This document shows positions 1 to 6,150 of a stretch of DNA of 6,649 bases, in pieces. Position 1 is the stretch's first letter; each line of letters begins with the position of its first letter. The position numbers and the translations under genes were made by a program. Origin of the DNA: Rhodospirillales bacterium (GTDB lineage Bacteria > Pseudomonadota > Alphaproteobacteria > Acetobacterales > Acetobacteraceae); assembly GCA_028870815.1 (NCBI GenBank), contig JAGWOU010000100.1:1-6649 (forward strand), read 5' to 3'. Under the pieces are notes generated by a model. The model worked only from the letters and a program-made list of their open reading frames with translations, made no database searches and was not told the origin of the DNA.

Positions 1-1110
1 ACCGCCAATAACAAACGAAGCACCGACCGCCGGTGCGGCAATCGTCCCAATCGTTATCGTTGGCGCGTTCGGAATCAGCCCGCTCCACCATACGAGCGAC
101 CCTCCCGAATAGCTGATACCCATGAGTGTGGTCGAAGCGCCAGGAGGCAATGCGGTGCCCCCAGATCCGGAACTGATACCGGTCCCCATTGTTACCGCCC
201 CGGCGGACAAATTAATTAACGTGCACACAAACCCCGGGCCGGTATTCTCAAAATTCGCGGTCAACGTCAGCGGCGCGCTGGCAACCAATACGCGATTATT
301 ATGCGCCGTTGAGTCAAGCACCGTATTCGCCGTCAGCTCAACAATGCCTTGCTGGAAACTGGGCAATTTATCCTGCACGTAATTCCACACGGTGCCGAAT
401 GTTTGTACACTCAGGGCATTGCCGCCTTGCGCCACCAGAAGCTCGTCGCTGTCGGCCACAGGTGCGGCGGCAGGCAATTCGTCAATCGTCTGCCCTGCCA
501 GCATTTGCCCAAATGGAATCCACGCCAACGCCCCATTTTGCCAAAGCGGCACATAATCCGAGGCACTCAAGCTGCTGGTGGCCGTGTCCACGGCCGGTCC
601 CAACAATCCCGCCCCAGCCTGTCCTGTTGGCCCGGCTGGGCCAACAACGCCTTGCGGGCCAGCAGGGCCTTGCGGCCCAGCAGGACCGGCAACAGCCGAT
701 ACAGTGACGGCGATAACGCCATTCGTGTCGATAGAGATACCGGAACCAGCGGTGAATAGCTCGCGCAGCGCCGTCACCGGCAACAGCCCGGGCCCTGCCG
801 CAGCATTAATCACAATATCGTCGGAAACACTCAAGGCCGTCTGTGCCGGAAATCCGGCATGGTCGGCACCATTAGCCGCCAGAGTCCCAGAAGACAACGT
901 CAACCCGATCCCTACACCCACAGTCTCCGGACCGCCTGCACCTATGCTTGCCCGTCCCAGCAGCGCCCCTGAAGGCACATTAATCATAGACTGAAGGCCA
1001 GCAGTTATCTGCGATACAGTGGCCGAATAAACAAGTCCCGCCTGAGAAATCGGCAGCAAATCCCCTGCGCCTACGGAAGATGCCGCAGGCAGCTGCGCAA
1101 TCGTTGTCAT
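1..1110 (-). CDS. Collagen-like phage tail fibre protein, 3' end outside window
   Basis: Reading the minus strand from the ATG at 1110 gives 370 codons without a stop to the window edge, so the C-terminus is missing. The role is inferred to be a tail fibre or receptor-binding protein. Residues 1-86 form an N-terminal module (begins MTTIAQLPAA) that aligns with the start of the upstream spike gene; 25 of the first 50 residues are identical without gaps. Residues 142-168 are nine collagen-like G-x-y triplets (GPA, GPQ, GVV, GPT and similar), a common trimeric stalk element in phage fibres. Residues 179-206 and 208-246 are two more copies of the D-x-L-x(3)-Q-x-G type module. Residues 260-340 are rich in T, V, G and S and look like a beta-sandwich. 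Around 341 a new beta-rich segment starts (PTITIGTIAAPAVG). A start at 1110 is supported by AGGG seven bases upstream and by the shared N-terminus. The receptor is unknown. Confidence 0.85.
   Translation of the reverse strand, partial: MTTIAQLPAASSVGAGDLLPISQAGLVYSATVSQITAGLQSMINVPSGALLGRASIGAGGPETVGVGIGLTLSSGTLAANGADHAGFPAQTALSVSDDIVINAAAGPGLLPVTALRELFTAGSGISIDTNGVIAVTVSAVAGPAGPQGPAGPQGVVGPAGPTGQAGAGLLGPAVDTATSSLSASDYVPLWQNGALAWIPFGQMLAGQTIDELPAAAPVADSDELLVAQGGNALSVQTFGTVWNYVQDKLPSFQQGIVELTANTVLDSTAHNNRVLVASAPLTLTANFENTGPGFVCTLINLSAGAVTMGTGISSGSGGTALPPGASTTLMGISYSGGSLVWWSGLIPNAPTITIGTIAAPAVGASFVIGG
406..489 (-). repeat. Internal copy of the fibre N-terminal module
   Basis: Codons 208-235 of the collagen-like fibre read like a second N-terminus: TIDELPAAAPVADSDEL, followed by Q-x-G and LS. 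It shares 16 of 28 residues with the start of the beta-helix spike, but only 12 of 28 with the start of its own protein. A shorter related segment directly precedes it at 493-576 (codons 179-206, ASDYVPLWQNG). The spike also has a second, weaker copy at 3359-3463 (its codons 88-122). Confidence 0.65.
607..687 (-). repeat. Collagen-like G-x-y triplet repeat
   Basis: Nine consecutive codon triplets begin with glycine (codons 142-168 of the fibre), mostly GPA, GPQ, GPT and GQA. The repeat is proline-rich and sits between the N-terminal module and the second set of attachment modules. Collagen-like runs in phage fibres are known to form trimeric triple-helical rods. Being in-frame triplets, they are also prone to length change by slippage or recombination. 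Confidence 0.85.
991..1110 (-). repeat. Fibre N-terminal module, copy in collagen-like fibre
   Basis: These are codons 1-40 of the collagen-like fibre. The module has the pattern TTI-x-QLP-x-A-x-x-V, then D-x-L-x-I-x-Q-x-G, then SAT and AGLQ. It matches codons 1-40 of the beta-helix spike at 3605-3724. In the first 30 bases of the two genes, 23 are identical. In tail fibres such conserved N-termini usually dock the protein to the tail or to another fibre, and I infer the same here. Confidence 0.75.
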
Positions 1111-1117
1111 GCAATGG

Positions 1118-1121
1118 CCCT
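1118..1121 (-). promoter_or_regulatory. Ribosome binding site of collagen-like fibre
   Basis: On the minus strand AGGG lies seven bases before the ATG at 1110. Unlike the RBS of the three preceding fibre/spike genes, it does not overlap the upstream stop codon, so this gene appears to be translated independently of its neighbour. Confidence 0.55.
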
Positions 1122-1135
1122 ATCTTTTATGATAT

Positions 1136-1158
1136 AAAAAAAGGCGCGTATGTGCCTT
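1136..1158 (-). terminator. Candidate intrinsic terminator after the beta-helix spike gene
   Basis: On the minus strand AAGGC (overlapping the TAA stop of the spike gene) can pair with GCCTT across an 8-base loop, and the downstream arm runs into seven consecutive T. One further C-G pair is possible inside the loop after a mismatch. The stem is only five perfect pairs, so termination may be partial. It lies in the largest intergenic gap of the window (46 bases) and would reduce transcription into the collagen-like fibre. Confidence 0.45.
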
Positions 1159-3724
1159 AAGCGACTGCGACCCAGTTAGCGGATCCAGTACCCGATTGTT
1201 TAACCCAGAACGTCGCGCCCACACCGCCGTTTAAATTCCGAAACGTTGATCCCGCCGGAGCAGCGATCGCATTCAGTGGCGAACCTCTTCCAATCAGTTC
1301 CAATGCACCGGTGGACTCGGCATCGGATATCAACCGCAATCCGCCGCTACCTGCCGGGTGTATGGAGATATCGCCTGATTGCGTCTTTAAAGTCAGGCTG
1401 CCATCTCCGTTCGGAGAAACATAATCGCTTTGGGAAAAGCGGGCCGCACGCCAGCCATTTGCGCCAGTACCAATCCAGTCAATACTCGCCCCGGCGGGCA
1501 CGGTAATCGGCGCTCCTGTCCAATTGGTCTGGCCCGGAGATGCTCCCGCAGCGGCAAATGTGACCGCCGCCAAGCAATCGATCGTCAACTCCTTGCCCTG
1601 CCACGTTGGCAGCCCCACCTGCGCGCTCGCAGTCGCACCGGTGCCGTCTCCAGATATGGTTACTGTCGTCCCGGTTCCGTAGCCGCTCCCAAATGCAGAC
1701 ATCTGAATACCAATGATTTTGCCGCCATAAATCCATGCTGATGCGCTGGCGCCTGAACCCGATCCGCTTATCGTCACGGTCGCCGTGGTATAGGCCGAAC
1801 CGCCATTGGTAACTTTGATGAATGTCACGCTCCCCGCCACCTGCGCGCCCTGGGCGGTCACGATGCTTGCTATGGGCGCACTGGACTGAGAGATACTGAC
1901 CGCATCGGCGATATCAGGAACAGTCAGTGTATAAACACCATTCACTGTCGCCGGACTAAGCGCCCATCGCGTGGTATAGTTCAGAATATTCCGTCGCAAG
2001 ATGATTGAATCGGTATAGGCTGACAAAGCCGTTGTCAGGTTTGCGCCCGGATTCGCAACAATAATATTGTCTTCCACGCGAACATTCTGCACTCCATCGC
2101 GGATAAGAATACCCGTAACGCTGCCATTGTAGTTTATCCAATTACCCACGATCGAAAGCCCGACACAGGCGAGTCCAAAATTATCGCCATTTCCGTTGGA
2201 TTCGACATTTTGAACCGTAATACCCGCACCAACGGGATCTTGAATAAAATTGGACCGCGCTGCGCAATATTGGCCACCTCCGATATTCAATCCAATATGG
2301 GCACCGTCAATGTAATTATTCTCGACCTCCGTATATACGGCACCACCACAATCTATCCCGAACGCCGTCGCGCCGGTAATCATGTTTCCTGTAATCTTGC
2401 AGTATCCTGTATCGCACAGAATCCCCGCGCCAAACGAAACCTTCGTGCTATTATTGGTACACAAATTTCCCGAAACAAGGATATTGCGGCCCGAAATATA
2501 AACTCCGTAAATTCCGTTTTTATAGCAATTATTGCCAGAAATAATCGCCCCCAAAATATCCGGGTTTCCATTTCCATAAAGAAACGGTTGTGTGAACACG
2601 TTGTTGGCGACGAAATTGCCAACAAGTATGCCGACCTGGGCATTATTCCAACAGCTATTGCCGATAATGTGCAAGGCTCGCGTCTTTTGCGTAAAAGTCG
2701 GATCTCGACTATCCGCATAAATCCCGTTAATAGAATTATCGTGGGCTCGGCAGTTCGTAACGCTTATCCCATCCGTCGCAAATATCGCGAGTCCGTTATT
2801 CGCGTTAAACGCAAACTCACAGCCCTCAACATGGTGGTTCGTTGTGTTGGGGTCGCTCGCCAGATAAGTTAAACCGTTCCCATTGCCACCGCCCATAGCA
2901 TTTTGAAAAACGCAACGCGTAATAAGGGTTTTTGTGCAACTAGCTTGAATGGCAACGGCCAGCGTACCGGCGGTGATCGACGCATTTGCATCAAAAATAA
3001 CGCCATCCGCATAAAAGCTGGCGCTGGCGACGTTGATCCACGTCGCGGTATTCGCGGTCCCGGTTTTCGACTGCGCGTTTCGCTTCAGAATGGAAAGACC
3101 TGGAACCCCCAGCAAGCTGCAAGCCGTCCCTGAAATATCGCACTCCCCGGCGATCGCATATGTCTTTGCCCCCAAGCGCACCGGCTGCCCAGTCCCAATC
3201 GCTGCCAACAGCGCCGCACTGTCATCTGTAACCCCATCGCCGACCGCGCCGAAATCCTCGATGGAAACAGCATTGCCCGCCAACGCCGAAACGGTCCGCT
3301 CCACCGTTCCGCCATTCGCCGTGGCCGTCAAAGCGCCTCCGGGCACTCCCGTAAGGCCACCCAGTCCAGCCATGAAATTGGCATAGGAAACACCTTGGTT
3401 CTCGCCAGCTTGTCCCAGCGGTACAACATCGTTGGCACCGGGCACGTTTCCCGTTGTCAACGAGGCAATTTCAAAAGGCGCAGCCGTTGCGGAGAGGGTG
3501 CTGCCGGATAACGCCAGGTTTGCCCCAATCGTAATGGGTACGGGCGCCGCCGTCCCAGGTCCCACACCGCCCAATAGTGAATTTTGTGGCACCGTAAGTG
3601 CTGTTTGTACCCCAGCTAAAACTTGCGCCCGCGTTGCGGACAAAGTTTGCCCGTTCTGAAATATCGCTAGCTCATCGCTGTCTGAAACCGACGCTGCAAG
3701 CGGCAGCTGCCCGATGGTTGTCAT
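1157..3724 (-). CDS. Tailspike with pectate-lyase-type right-handed beta-helix
   Basis: An 855-residue virion spike, probably binding or cleaving a surface polysaccharide of the host. Residues 1-122 are N-terminal attachment modules shared with the next gene. At 154-170 lies SIEDFGAVGDGVTDDSA, the signature that opens Pectate_lyase_3 domains in tailspikes. Residues 240-582 contain about a dozen beta-helix rungs of roughly 20-25 residues, each with a pattern like ISGNNCYKNGIYGVYISG, and with Asn and Cys stacking positions. Residues 633-703 are two copies of a GGSAYT/GSGYGT-type repeat. Residues 812-853 are a C-terminal tip motif (GSP, APAGS, GG, VKQSGTGSANW) seen in many spikes. I cannot identify catalytic residues, so lyase, hydrolase, esterase or pure binding all remain possible. 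The start at 3724 has GAGG ten bases upstream. The beta-helix core is AT-richer than its flanks. Confidence 0.9.
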   Translation of the reverse strand: MTTIGQLPLAASVSDSDELAIFQNGQTLSATRAQVLAGVQTALTVPQNSLLGGVGPGTAAPVPITIGANLALSGSTLSATAAPFEIASLTTGNVPGANDVVPLGQAGENQGVSYANFMAGLGGLTGVPGGALTATANGGTVERTVSALAGNAVSIEDFGAVGDGVTDDSAALLAAIGTGQPVRLGAKTYAIAGECDISGTACSLLGVPGLSILKRNAQSKTGTANTATWINVASASFYADGVIFDANASITAGTLAVAIQASCTKTLITRCVFQNAMGGGNGNGLTYLASDPNTTNHHVEGCEFAFNANNGLAIFATDGISVTNCRAHDNSINGIYADSRDPTFTQKTRALHIIGNSCWNNAQVGILVGNFVANNVFTQPFLYGNGNPDILGAIISGNNCYKNGIYGVYISGRNILVSGNLCTNNSTKVSFGAGILCDTGYCKITGNMITGATAFGIDCGGAVYTEVENNYIDGAHIGLNIGGGQYCAARSNFIQDPVGAGITVQNVESNGNGDNFGLACVGLSIVGNWINYNGSVTGILIRDGVQNVRVEDNIIVANPGANLTTALSAYTDSIILRRNILNYTTRWALSPATVNGVYTLTVPDIADAVSISQSSAPIASIVTAQGAQVAGSVTFIKVTNGGSAYTTATVTISGSGSGASASAWIYGGKIIGIQMSAFGSGYGTGTTVTISGDGTGATASAQVGLPTWQGKELTIDCLAAVTFAAAGASPGQTNWTGAPITVPAGASIDWIGTGANGWRAARFSQSDYVSPNGDGSLTLKTQSGDISIHPAGSGGLRLISDAESTGALELIGRGSPLNAIAAPAGSTFRNLNGGVGATFWVKQSGTGSANWVAVA
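1616..1828 (-). repeat. Two-copy GGSxYT / TVTISG protein repeat in the tailspike
   Basis: Codons 633-666 and 667-703 of the spike are two degenerate copies of one unit: I-x-V-x-N-GGSAYT, TVTISGSGSGASASA, then I-x-GIQMSAFGSGYGT, TVTISGDGTGATASA. Glycine- and threonine-rich units of this kind occur in tandem in many phage tail proteins. The segment lies between the end of the beta-helix and the C-terminal part, where it may act as a spacer or carbohydrate-binding element. Confidence 0.7.
3605..3724 (-). repeat. Fibre N-terminal module, copy in beta-helix spike
   Basis: Codons 1-40 of the tailspike (begins MTTIGQLPLAASVSDSDEL) correspond to the start of the collagen-like fibre at 991-1110. The similarity continues at protein level to about codon 82, through VP-x(3)-LLG and an IG-x-x-L-x-LS-x-x-TL segment. 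Confidence 0.75.
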
Positions 3725-3734
3725 GAAGACTCTA

Positions 3735-3738
3735 CCTC
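3735..3738 (-). promoter_or_regulatory. Ribosome binding site of tailspike, overlapping upstream stop
   Basis: The minus strand reads TTGAGGTAGAG before the ATG at 3724. The TGA stop of the adaptor-like gene (3737-3739) shares its GA with the GAGG motif. Spacing from GAGG to the ATG is ten bases, at the long end of the usual range. The arrangement favours coupled translation. Confidence 0.55.
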
Positions 3739-4219
3739 AAATTGTCGTAAGTGGCGTGCCTGTAGGATCAGTCAGGGCCTGCCCTGTTACGGTGGTCAGG
3801 GCGCTTTGCGGCGCCGGCACCGCCGCCAAGGCCACCACTGGCAGCGAGATGCTGCGTGCCAGCATACGTCCACCTGCGGTCCCAACAGTTACAGTCACCG
3901 TGTAGGTGGTTTGGGCCTGCCCGCTGCTAAACCACAAAACAGCGCGCGGCCCATCTGCCACAACAGACATCAGCACCAAATCACCGGGGTTGGCTGGGCT
4001 CACCGTTACGTCCAGCGTGCTGATGGAATCTCCGGGGTTGGCGATCAGCGCCGGTGCGATATCAAATATGTAGTCTAACGTATCGCCGGGATCTTTCTCC
4101 GGCCACGCCAAAGACTGCGGATACGGAACTTGTGGCCCACGTGGAGTCGCGACAAATCCATCAATTTGTACATATCGCGCATTCGATGGCCGCCATAAAT
4201 GCGTTGCTGGCGTCGTCAT
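3737..4219 (-). CDS. Small fibre-tail adaptor-like protein
   Basis: A 160-residue protein between two receptor-binding genes. The core (about residues 40-130) has the pattern WPEKDPGDTLDY, then a segment with PGDSISTLDVTVSP, then ADGPRAVLWFSSGQAQTTYTV and a final GGRMLARSISLPV strand. This resembles the small beta-sandwich proteins annotated as phage fibre-tail adaptors, which have K-DP-x(2)-LDY near the start and WLSGG-x(3)-TTY in the middle. The expected role is joining a fibre or spike to the tail. The C-terminal 20 residues are T-, L- and P-rich and look like an unstructured tail. No signal peptide or membrane segment is visible. The start at 4219 is preceded by AAGGGGG with a four-base spacer. 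The gene starts 9 bases after the glycine-rich fibre and ends 12 bases before the spike. The family call rests on remembered pattern, not on a search. Confidence 0.7.
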   Translation of the reverse strand: MTTPATHLWRPSNARYVQIDGFVATPRGPQVPYPQSLAWPEKDPGDTLDYIFDIAPALIANPGDSISTLDVTVSPANPGDLVLMSVVADGPRAVLWFSSGQAQTTYTVTVTVGTAGGRMLARSISLPVVALAAVPAPQSALTTVTGQALTDPTGTPLTTI

Positions 4220-4223
4220 GCAT

Positions 4224-4230
4224 CCCCCTT
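4224..4230 (-). promoter_or_regulatory. Ribosome binding site of adaptor-like gene, overlapping upstream stop
   Basis: The minus strand reads TAAGGGGGATGC before the ATG at 4219. The TAA stop of the glycine-rich fibre gene provides the AA of AAGGGGG. An ATG four bases upstream of the chosen start is out of frame with the gene and is ignored. Confidence 0.6.
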
Positions 4231-5482
4231 AATATTCAACGATTACAACGCCGCCAGCGCCGCTGCCGCCCGGCGAACCGGCCGGGCTGGAACCAGAGGA
4301 ACAACCGCCACCGCCACCACCGCCGCCACAGCTTGCCGCCGCAATACCAGGGAGCGGCCCGCTTGCCCCTCGCCCATTGCCCGGGCCGCCGCCATCACCG
4401 CCGCGGCACGCCACCACGATCGAGTCTGTTCCCACCGAGCCGCTGATATTCAACTGCCCGCCATAGGCCGTGCCGCCCGAGCCGCCCGCATTGGCGAAGT
4501 TGGCAGCCGTACCGCCATTGCCGCCTACACCACCTCCGGCGGTCATATAGCTGCCAAAGCTGGAAGCTCCGCCATTATTGCCGTTCGCATAGCCTCCCGG
4601 CACCGCTCCTCCAGCGCCAACCGTCACCGAAATCACCTGGCCGGGCGTCAAACCGCTCACCACGCCAATCGACTGCGCACCGGCACCCCCACCGCCGCTT
4701 GGCATGGTATTGTGATATCCACCCGAACCACCGCCACCGACGACTTTCACCCTGACAGCCGTTACGCCATTCGGCACCACGAAGTTGCCAGAGGATGTAA
4801 ACACCTGCATGGCCGAGAATCCGGGCCGCAGCGCCGGCAGCTTGAAAGGCAAAAACGGCGCCTGCGGCAGCGTCTCAATGCTGGCAGCGGTAATCGCGGT
4901 CTGCCCATAATTAACCGTAACCACATACAGCCCGACCCATCCCGCATCCACGGCGGGCGTTGTCTGCGTGCCTGACGATGCGGCAGCTCCCGGCTTTACC
5001 TGTAGCTGCACGCGTTGAACCCGCTGCGTGTTCTGTGCAGTGCCAGAATTCGCCGGGCCGGAAAATGGCTGCGTGGGGTTCGCCGCATTCACATAAGGCA
5101 GCACAACCGGATCAGTGTCGCTCTCCTCAAACGCGGCTTCGATCAGATAATTGATCGACTGGCCCGAGCCGGTTGGCGCAGACAGGCTAAAATTTGTCGC
5201 TTGCAGATTAACGCCGGTTTTTACAATCTGGTCCGTAACATCGGCCAAAAGCGAGCCATAAGCGGTGGCATCAAGCGCGGCCAGCTGTGTGATGCTTCCC
5301 GGTCCCACCACCACGGCCAGAGAGGGCGGTGAGGTGGGTGTGCAAGCCAGCCCGTCCGCTACCACGCTCTTGCCTAACGTCGCGGCCGTTAGCGCCGCGA
5401 TACCCACCATGGCGTTGCGATTCGTCGAAAGAATGTCTGTATCAAGCGGAATGCTGCCCGGATAAACAATATTGCGATCCAT
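4229..5482 (-). CDS. Tail fibre protein with glycine-rich C-terminal adhesin domain
   Basis: A 417-residue tail fibre. The N-terminal half begins MDRNIVYPGSIPLDTD and includes NAMVGIAALTAATLG, a VGPGSITQLAALD segment, INYLIEAAFEE and WVGLYVVTVNYG. I recognise this as the conserved body of a fibre family common in proteobacterial phages, found just after gpI-like genes. Residues 225-417 start with a QVFTSSGNFVVPNGVTAVRV strand pair typical of glycine-rich tail domains. They continue with many GGGG, GGNGG and GGSGG clusters and end in GAGGVVIVEY, a common last strand of the family. Glycine-rich tips of other phage adhesins form polyglycine helices that display receptor-contacting loops; the same is inferred here. 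An ATG at 5545 would add 21 residues overlapping the upstream gene, but 5482 has GAAGG at seven bases and fits the family start. Residues 385-394 are C-G8-C, which is unusual. Confidence 0.9.
   Translation of the reverse strand: MDRNIVYPGSIPLDTDILSTNRNAMVGIAALTAATLGKSVVADGLACTPTSPPSLAVVVGPGSITQLAALDATAYGSLLADVTDQIVKTGVNLQATNFSLSAPTGSGQSINYLIEAAFEESDTDPVVLPYVNAANPTQPFSGPANSGTAQNTQRVQRVQLQVKPGAAASSGTQTTPAVDAGWVGLYVVTVNYGQTAITAASIETLPQAPFLPFKLPALRPGFSAMQVFTSSGNFVVPNGVTAVRVKVVGGGGSGGYHNTMPSGGGGAGAQSIGVVSGLTPGQVISVTVGAGGAVPGGYANGNNGGASSFGSYMTAGGGVGGNGGTAANFANAGGSGGTAYGGQLNISGSVGTDSIVVACRGGDGGGPGNGRGASGPLPGIAAASCGGGGGGGGCSSGSSPAGSPGGSGAGGVVIVEY
4301..4330 (-). repeat. Poly-glycine GGN codon run flanked by cysteines
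   Basis: Codons 385-394 of the glycine-rich fibre encode Cys, eight glycines, Cys, using a mixture of GGC and GGT. At DNA level it is a 24-base GGY triplet run. Slippage would add or remove whole glycines without a frameshift. Confidence 0.8.
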
Positions 5483-5489
5483 GGAAAAA

Positions 5490-5494
5490 CCTTC
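5490..5494 (-). promoter_or_regulatory. Ribosome binding site that fixes the fibre start, overlapping upstream stop
   Basis: The minus strand reads TGAAGGTTTTTCC before the ATG at 5482. The TGA stop of the gpI-like gene (5493-5495) runs into GAAGG, seven bases from the ATG. This supports 5482 over the longer start at 5545. Confidence 0.65.
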
Positions 5495-6149
5495 AGTTCG
5501 TGATTTTCGTCCAGGCAATGCTGGAAGTCGGAATGACCGATACAATCGTGTTGTAAATTTCGGCGTCGCTCACATTGCCCGATAGTTCGGCAGCAGAGGC
5601 GTAGAACATCGGCGCCGCGTCATAGCCTCCGGGCCCAACACCATAGCCCCCCGCGTGGTTGGCAGGTAGATCATTCGGCCGGTACACAGTCAAAAGGAAC
5701 TGGTACGGCATCGTTAAGGAACCATATCCTCCCGCCACACCATAACCCGTATTCACGTTGTAGCCGCCTGTGTCACTTGCATTCAGCGGCTCAAAAACCA
5801 CCGGGCTCCGTCCGGTCAGGTTTGTCACCGCCGCAATCAGGGCAGCGCGGGTCGCCCTCGGAGCCAGCAGGTTTAACCGTAGCCGCGCGCTAAATTCTGT
5901 ATCGGCCTCTCCAGCGCGGCGCGGCAGGGTAGTCCCATTATAGTCCTGCGAGGCGATATCAAGAAAAATGCCCGTCGCGGTCGCCAGCCGCGTCTGCGCG
6001 CACACCTGTTGAAGCAGCGAATACACATTCGCCCAAGCTTGCCCAAGTCCGCTCAGCACGGCGTCCAGAATTGGCGCATCATCCGAAAACCACTTCGCCG
6101 GCAGCATCTGTTTAATGCGCCCGGCCATATCGGCCATGTCCCCAATCAT
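5493..6149 (-). CDS. gpI-like baseplate/tail protein
   Basis: A 218-residue protein directly after baseplate J, the position of P2 gpI, whose product works with J in the baseplate wedge and near fibre attachment. The visible pattern is an N-terminal helix (MAGRIKQMLPAKWF), DAPILDAVLSGLGQAWANVY, LLQQVCAQTRLATATG, then FLDIASQDYNGTTLPRR and a helical segment ending TRAALIAAVTNLTGR. This matches a family of tail proteins I know beside baseplate J genes in Burkholderia and alphaproteobacterial phages. From residue 115 comes VVFEPLNASDTGGY, then Gly-Tyr-rich stretches at 127-143 and 167-176. The start at 6149 is one base after the J stop and has no clear Shine-Dalgarno, so it probably depends on coupling. 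ATGs at 6137 and 6128 are alternatives. A longer frame from 6218 overlaps J and adds an Arg/Cys-rich stretch that looks spurious. Assignment to gpI itself rests on position and pattern. Confidence 0.8.
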   Translation of the reverse strand: MIGDMADMAGRIKQMLPAKWFSDDAPILDAVLSGLGQAWANVYSLLQQVCAQTRLATATGIFLDIASQDYNGTTLPRRAGEADTEFSARLRLNLLAPRATRAALIAAVTNLTGRSPVVFEPLNASDTGGYNVNTGYGVAGGYGSLTMPYQFLLTVYRPNDLPANHAGGYGVGPGGYDAAPMFYASAAELSGNVSDAEIYNTIVSVIPTSSIAWTKITN

Positions 6150-6150
6150 C

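Noticed and set aside
122..994. Several plus-strand frames of 86-138 codons at the left end
   Set aside because: The minus strand is continuously open here from 1110 to the edge, with a collagen repeat, a conserved N-terminus and a ribosome binding site. The plus-strand frames overlap each other and have no recognisable content.
1111..1160. A promoter for the collagen-like fibre gene
   Set aside because: The gap is AT-rich on the minus strand (TATATCATAAAAGATA), which gives -10-like hexamers, but I see no acceptable -35 at the right distance.
2210..2872. A 220-codon open frame on the plus strand inside the spike gene
   Set aside because: It is in exact codon register with the minus-strand gene, so its codons are reverse complements of spike codons. 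The frame stays open because the spike rarely uses TTA, CTA or TCA. The translated product is Ile/Arg/Asn-rich with no recognisable domain, while the minus strand gives a clear beta-helix.
4199..4975. A 258-codon open frame on the plus strand opposite the glycine-rich fibre
   Set aside because: It is also in exact antisense register. Its Ala/Arg/His/Thr-rich product is what reversed glycine codons (GGN to NCC) and their neighbours give, and there is no domain or plausible gene context.
5483..5545. Longer N-terminus for the glycine-rich fibre (start at 5545)
   Set aside because: The extra 21 residues overlap the end of the gpI-like gene, are Arg/Pro-rich, and lack the good GAAGG site found before 5482.
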